Source of the DNA: Bordetella parapertussis | GTDB lineage: Bacteria; Pseudomonadota; Gammaproteobacteria; Burkholderiales; SG8-39 | NCBI GenBank assembly: GCA_945869935.1 | Contig: CAMBSA010000020.1 | Span: forward strand, 1-11,471 | Length of the DNA: 11,471 nucleotides | Direction: 5' to 3' | In this document: positions 7,518 through 11,471 of the stretch, piece after piece | Layout: every line of letters begins with the position of its first letter | Numbering within the stretch: the first letter of the stretch is position 1 | Notes under the pieces: model-generated | Seen by the model: the letters and a program-made list of their open reading frames with translations, nothing else | The model's database searches: none | What the model was told of the DNA's origin: nothing | Position numbers and translations under genes: made by a program

Positions 7518-9333
7518 CAAACTGGGTGATCTGCGAAGAAGCGCCGTGGTGATGACCTATGGCCCCGGCGCAATTGTCGATTTTCGTGCAGGCGCTGCTC
7601 CTGTTTCGGCGCTTGCGGCCGGTCTCGAGGAGTGGGATCGACGTGCAAAACCTGCCGGGCTTGCCAACGAGCAGACCGTCTTCGAGCCGAGGCTGCAAAA
7701 GCAGCTGGGCGTTTCGGGATTCCGCTTGCCCCCCGTCGTGGTCGACGAGGACGACGAGGGAAAGATCTCGCTGGTCGGAGTACGGTTTCCCGAATGGCTT
7801 CAATGTCCGGACTGTCACGTACTCAAGCCCGCCAATAAATGGAATCGAGAGCCTGGGGACGCAGCGAGAACCTGCGGCAGTTGTACTGCAAGGGCACCCG
7901 GAAGACGCCCTGTCTATGCCGTCCCGGTCCGCTTTGTAACGGCCTGCGAAGCGGGACACGTGGATGAGTTCCCTTGGCATTTCTGGGTCGGTCACAAACC
8001 CCAATGCAAGAAAAGCATGGATATTTTGCTGAAGAGCGAGGGCCCAGGCCTTGCAGGGCTCGTGCTCCGATGCAAGGAATGCGGATCAGCTCGGTCCATG
8101 GAAGGTGTTTTTGGAAAGGAAGCGCTTCAACATCTGTCGTGCAGCGGACGAAAACCTTGGCTTGCCGTCGGACCCGAGACATGCGCAAACAATCCGCGGA
8201 CTCTTCAGCGCGGAGCATCAAACTTGTATTTCCCGGTCATTCACTCGGCTCTTGATATTCCGCCCTGGTCCGACCACGTGCAAAAGATGCTCGGGCAGTA
8301 CTGGGCCCCCATCTGCGACGCTCTGCCGGCCGGGCGCGCCCAGTTCATCGAAATGATTTTGCCGATGCTCGGCGACATCGGCATGACGGCAGTTCAGCTT
8401 TCGGCTCTTGTCGAAAGACGGCTGACGATACTTGCCGGCGTAACTTCGGAGAATCTCCGTTGGGATGAGTATCTTCAGTTTACATCGGCCGCAACGGAAT
8501 CCACGGACGAGGGTAGCGAATTCGAGATCAGACCTTCATTGGTTCCTGACATTCTGCTGCCGTACGTAAATCACATCGTGCGGGCGGTTCGCCTTCGCGA
8601 GGTTCGTGCAATCAGCGAATTCACCAGAATAGAACCGCCTGCGATGGCCTCACCGGGCGGGCCCGTTCGCTATGCCCCTATTCAGGTAACCCGACACAAC
8701 TGGCTTCCGGCAGTAGAAGTGCGGGGCGAGGGGATCTTCCTCGCGCTTGCCGCGAACGAACTGAACGAATGGGAGAGCAACAAGACGGTCATGAAGCGGG
8801 CGGAAGATGTCCACTCCAAATACAGAGCGGACTGGCGCGCAAGAACCGGCAATACCGGTGAACCCCCACGCAAGATAACCGCTCGATTCCTCCTCCTTCA
8901 TACGCTTGCACATGTCCTCATGCGACAGCTCGCGTTGGAGTGCGGGTACTCGAGCGCGTCGCTCCGCGAGCGCCTCTACGTCGGCACCGACCCTACGTCA
9001 ATGTCGGGCATTCTGATCTACACGGCCACATCCGATTCGGACGGTACGTTGGGCGGCCTCGTTCGCCAAGGATTGCCGAGCCGGATGGCGGATCTAATTT
9101 ACGCCGCAGTCAAATCGGCCGAATGGTGCTCGTCGGACCCGTTGTGCATCGAGGGCGTGGGCGCTATCGCAGGTGGCTACAACAATGCCGCGTGCCATGC
9201 CTGTGTTCTCGCACCCGAGACATCGTGCGAGGAATACAACCAATTTCTGGACAGGGCAATGCTCGTGGGTATTCCGACTGCTCCAGGTATCGGTTACTTC
9301 GGCCCGATGCTGCGCAGTCAAGCCAATCCGTAA
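7507..9333 (+). CDS. drmB: DrmB-type DUF1998 protein, DISARM core
   Basis: 608 aa, the normal DrmB length. The N-terminus LRRSAVVMTYGPGAIVDF (9-26) is the family signature. It is followed by cysteine pairs C100/C103 and C123/C126, then VRFVTACEAGHVDEFPW (141-157), C189/C192, and RGASNLYFPVIHSALDIPPW (235-254). The C-terminal DUF1998 domain spans about 460-580: LLHTLAHVLMRQL (463-475), SGILIYTATSDSDGTLGGL (500-518), and a cysteine cluster C541, C547, C563, C566, C574 that probably binds zinc. DUF1998 proteins partner or extend SF2 helicases; in DISARM, DrmB binds DrmA to form the DNA-recognition complex. No enzyme active site is visible. It overlaps drmA by 11 nt and is followed 6 nt later by the NERD-helicase gene, so the three are almost certainly one transcript. 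Confidence 0.9.
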   Translation: MANNKLGDLRRSAVVMTYGPGAIVDFRAGAAPVSALAAGLEEWDRRAKPAGLANEQTVFEPRLQKQLGVSGFRLPPVVVDEDDEGKISLVGVRFPEWLQCPDCHVLKPANKWNREPGDAARTCGSCTARAPGRRPVYAVPVRFVTACEAGHVDEFPWHFWVGHKPQCKKSMDILLKSEGPGLAGLVLRCKECGSARSMEGVFGKEALQHLSCSGRKPWLAVGPETCANNPRTLQRGASNLYFPVIHSALDIPPWSDHVQKMLGQYWAPICDALPAGRAQFIEMILPMLGDIGMTAVQLSALVERRLTILAGVTSENLRWDEYLQFTSAATESTDEGSEFEIRPSLVPDILLPYVNHIVRAVRLREVRAISEFTRIEPPAMASPGGPVRYAPIQVTRHNWLPAVEVRGEGIFLALAANELNEWESNKTVMKRAEDVHSKYRADWRARTGNTGEPPRKITARFLLLHTLAHVLMRQLALECGYSSASLRERLYVGTDPTSMSGILIYTATSDSDGTLGGLVRQGLPSRMADLIYAAVKSAEWCSSDPLCIEGVGAIAGGYNNAACHACVLAPETSCEEYNQFLDRAMLVGIPTAPGIGYFGPMLRSQANP

Positions 9334-9339
9334 GCTGCC

Positions 9340-11052
9340 ATGTCTGCGAAAGCGCGCATGTTCCCGGCTCCTCTTCCCGATTACATTCGGAGAGATCCGC
9401 TCAGAAGAGCGGAGTGCAGGGTCTACGATGCGCTGGCAGAACAGCTTTCTGCCGACCATACGGTCTTCTATTCGAGGCCGTGGCTCGGTCTTGCCCCCGA
9501 TGGCAGGGAAATCGACGGAGAGGTCGACTTCGTCGTGGCAAACCCGCAGATGGGATTTCTTTCAATCGAGGTGAAAGGTGGTGGCATTTCCCGCGATGCG
9601 AGAACAGAGGAGTGGACAAGTCGAGGGCAACAGTCGATCGTTCACCGCATAAAAAATCCGGTCAATCAAGCGCGATCGGGAAAATACGAAATCCTCAAGA
9701 AGCTGAACGCGAGCAGCCACTGGAAGCCGCGCTTCGTTCGGGCACGGCATGGGGTGATTTTTCCGGATTCGGCCGGGGCTTCCTTCGACCTCGGCGCAGA
9801 TATGCCTTTGAAGATCTTTGCGTTCAACGAGGACATGCGACGGCTCGCGCCTTGGGTCGAACAGCGCCTGCAGGCTCCTCCCGACTCGGACGGTCACGCG
9901 GAACATGCGTTGGGCGCCGACGGGATTCGTGCCCTCGAATTCATTCTGGCCAGAAGCTTCTCGCTCCGAGTCCCGCTCGACGCAGTCCTTTCCGGTGACG
10001 ATCAGAAGATCGTCCTCCTTACTGAAGAGCAGTTCCATATACTCGAGGCGTTCGCGGAATGGAAACGGGTGGCTGTAGCGGGGGGAGCGGGCACCGGGAA
10101 GACCCTCCTGGCTGCAGAAAAAGCCGGGCGTCTAGCCAAGGAGGGGATCCGCACCCTGCTGCTTTGCTACAACCGTCCGCTTGCGGCATTCCTGAAGCGG
10201 GGTTTCTCCGAGCCGCCCAAACCCGACATCTACAGCTTCCACGAATTCTGCGGCGTGATGGCAGCCGCTGCAAAAATCCCGGTTCCCGAAACTTCTGACC
10301 GGAGACTTCTTTACGGGAAGGTTCTTCCCGAGGCTCTCGTAAAGGCGCTCGAAGTCATGCCGGATCTCAGGTACGACGCCATCATCGTCGATGAAGGCCA
10401 GGACTTTCTGGCAGAGTGGTGGCCTCCCATCGAGCTTTGCATGCGCAGCGAAAGCGATGGAATCCTCTACGTGTTCTATGACGCCAATCAGCGCGTTTAT
10501 CCGTCATCCGGTCGATTCGTATCAGCGCTTCCACAAGCGCCGGTTGCACTGAGCCGCAATATCCGCAACGCCAAACCGATTTTCGATTTGTCTAGGCCCC
10601 TGTATGCCGGACCGCGCTATCTTTCGGCCGGACCTGACGGCACACCGGTCGAGTACGAACAGATAGGCAGTTCCGGAGCACTGCGGGAACGACTCGGAGA
10701 GGTCGTCGGACGACTCTGCGTTACAGAGAAAATCCCCCCTGAACATGTAGCCATTTTGTCAGGTTCGGACCGCACCGGCTCGATGATCGGCGGAATCTCG
10801 CGGGTCGGTCGCTTCGATGCCGCGGCGGCAGATCTCCCGCGCCCCGGAGCAGTGATTGTCGACACGGTAAGGCGGTTCAAGGGTCTTGAGCGGACGGTCG
10901 TAATTCTCGTTGAATTGACCAGCATCCTCGATTCACCGGAACTACTTTATGTTGCGATGACTCGCGCGCGATTGAAGCTGATCGTTATCAGCACCGCGAG
11001 CGAACTGGCGCTTCTCCGGGACCTGCTTCCGAGCTTGCCGACGGGCCAGTAA
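9340..11052 (+). CDS. NERD nuclease domain fused to UvrD-like SF1 helicase
   Basis: 570 aa. Residues about 18-130 are a NERD domain (nuclease-related, PD-(D/E)XK fold): E25 in RRAECRVYDAL, D63 in GEVDFVVANP, and E77-x-K79 in SIEVKGGG are the expected metal-binding and catalytic positions and all are intact. The helicase half begins at LTEEQFHIL (227-235, Q231), with Walker A GGAGTGKT (248-255), CYNRPLAAFL (276-285), Walker B VDEGQDF (350-356), motif III YDANQRVYP (380-388), RNIRN (406-410), motif V DTVRRFKGLERTVVI (508-522) and motif VI VAMTRARLKLIV (538-549). The protein is expected to cut DNA while translocating on it. ATG 9340 starts 6 nt after the drmB stop with no clear Shine-Dalgarno, so re-initiation from drmB is likely; ATG 9358 is an alternative. 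It sits in the position where canonical DISARM often carries drmC, and could replace its nuclease role. Confidence 0.92.
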   Translation: MSAKARMFPAPLPDYIRRDPLRRAECRVYDALAEQLSADHTVFYSRPWLGLAPDGREIDGEVDFVVANPQMGFLSIEVKGGGISRDARTEEWTSRGQQSIVHRIKNPVNQARSGKYEILKKLNASSHWKPRFVRARHGVIFPDSAGASFDLGADMPLKIFAFNEDMRRLAPWVEQRLQAPPDSDGHAEHALGADGIRALEFILARSFSLRVPLDAVLSGDDQKIVLLTEEQFHILEAFAEWKRVAVAGGAGTGKTLLAAEKAGRLAKEGIRTLLLCYNRPLAAFLKRGFSEPPKPDIYSFHEFCGVMAAAAKIPVPETSDRRLLYGKVLPEALVKALEVMPDLRYDAIIVDEGQDFLAEWWPPIELCMRSESDGILYVFYDANQRVYPSSGRFVSALPQAPVALSRNIRNAKPIFDLSRPLYAGPRYLSAGPDGTPVEYEQIGSSGALRERLGEVVGRLCVTEKIPPEHVAILSGSDRTGSMIGGISRVGRFDAAAADLPRPGAVIVDTVRRFKGLERTVVILVELTSILDSPELLYVAMTRARLKLIVISTASELALLRDLLPSLPTGQ

Positions 11053-11112
11053 TTGTGCCTTTTCCGCGAGATGGGGCGCCACGGTATCTTTGTCGATCAG
11101 AACACTGGTCAT
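10942..11112 (-). other. Small convergent open frame overlapping the operon 3' end
   Basis: On the minus strand an ATG at 11112-11110 overlaps the stop of the next upstream minus frame in a TGATG arrangement, and runs 56 codons to a TAG at 10944-10942. The first 20 residues (MTSVLIDKDTVAPHLAEKAQ) lie in DNA not used by the operon and look protein-like; the last 37 or so are antisense to the end of the NERD-helicase gene and look like shadow sequence. This could be a leftward gene truncated where the operon now lies, or chance. No family recognised. Confidence 0.2.
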
Positions 11113-11432
11113 CAAAAATGGCTTTTGAGACCGATCAGATCGAACGTGTCTTGTGTAACCTCATCCTCCCACCCGCTGCGAAATCTCGCATTCGGCGGGG
11201 CAGACTCGAGCATCAGGAGCGACAGCACCCGATTCCCATCGGTGTAGGTGTGCTTCAGTTCGCGCAGCGTGATCTCATCGGCCTCGCTGGAGCACCATGC
11301 GTTGGCCGACATATCGATGCCAGTGTGTAGGTATTTCAAACCACCTTTTCCCCGATCCGCTAGGGCAGCGGGGTCCCGAGAAGCGGTGAATCGCGCGGTG
11401 TTTGGTGTCAATCCCCCTCTCTCGATGACCAT
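11112..11432 (-). CDS. Small hypothetical protein, convergent to the operon
   Basis: 106 aa on the minus strand from ATG 11432, preceded by AGGGGGTGA with only 3 nt between the G-run and the ATG. The most coding-like part, with GC-rich third positions, starts at an internal ATG at 11312-11310 (MSANAWCSSEADEITLRELK), so a 66-aa product is equally possible, though that start has no ribosome site. There is no signal peptide or membrane segment, and the sequence is rich in acidic residues and Leu. I recognise no family. It ends 60 bp from the operon stop in convergent orientation, so the operon and this gene would need termination in or near 11053-11111, where I see no good terminator. It may be a remnant rather than a working gene. 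Confidence 0.4.
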   Translation of the reverse strand: MVIERGGLTPNTARFTASRDPAALADRGKGGLKYLHTGIDMSANAWCSSEADEITLRELKHTYTDGNRVLSLLMLESAPPNARFRSGWEDEVTQDTFDLIGLKSHF

Positions 11433-11471
11433 TCACCCCCTGAATCGACCCGGATCGCCTCGTTTTGACGC

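Noticed and set aside
8940..9998. 352-aa plus-strand frame spanning the drmB/NERD-helicase junction
   Set aside because: It is extremely rich in Arg, Ser and Gly, and overlaps DUF1998 and NERD coding that carry clear conserved motifs.
11095..11110. Hairpin GATCAG-AACA-CTGGTC after the operon stop, as a terminator
   Set aside because: The stem is 6 bp with one G-U pair and is not followed by a T-run on either strand, so it is not a convincing intrinsic terminator.

Overview
The window reads as a defence island from a GC-rich bacterium, proteobacterial in flavour. The evidence is high third-position GC in the large genes, good Shine-Dalgarno sites, and same-strand genes with overlaps or very short gaps. 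It cannot be placed to species from the sequence alone.

Left part (1 to about 940): a leftward gene cut by the window edge (1-115), a strikingly AT-rich patch (about 171-236; 181-230 is only 10% GC), and debris on the minus strand. The debris is a fragment resembling the N-terminus of a tyrosine recombinase (about 222-365) and a frameshifted gene whose C-terminus carries a clear SEC-C zinc motif (394-704). Short open frames at 745-831 (minus) and 824-946 (plus) suggest further decay. This looks like a scarred boundary between modules.

Central part (939-11052): five plus-strand genes that look like one operon. In order they are: a 177-aa protein with a possible PD-(D/E)XK-type nuclease core (GTG start at 939); an 852-aa UvrD-like SF1 helicase with an N-terminal zinc ribbon; a 1102-aa DrmA-type SF2 helicase; a 608-aa DrmB-type DUF1998 protein overlapping drmA by 11 nt; and a 570-aa fusion of a NERD nuclease domain to a UvrD-like SF1 helicase, 6 nt after drmB. 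DrmA and DrmB are the core of the DISARM anti-phage system. Canonical DISARM adds DrmC (phospholipase D family), a DNA methyltransferase, and DrmD or DrmE. None of these is visible here. The core is instead flanked by two SF1 helicases and two candidate nucleases, which suggests a DrmAB-based, methylase-free variant defence system.

Right part (11053-11471): small minus-strand frames converge on the operon. One of them (10942-11112) runs 111 bp into the 3' end of the NERD-helicase gene. I recognise none of them. No tRNA, rRNA, CRISPR array, complete insertion sequence or convincing intrinsic terminator was seen.
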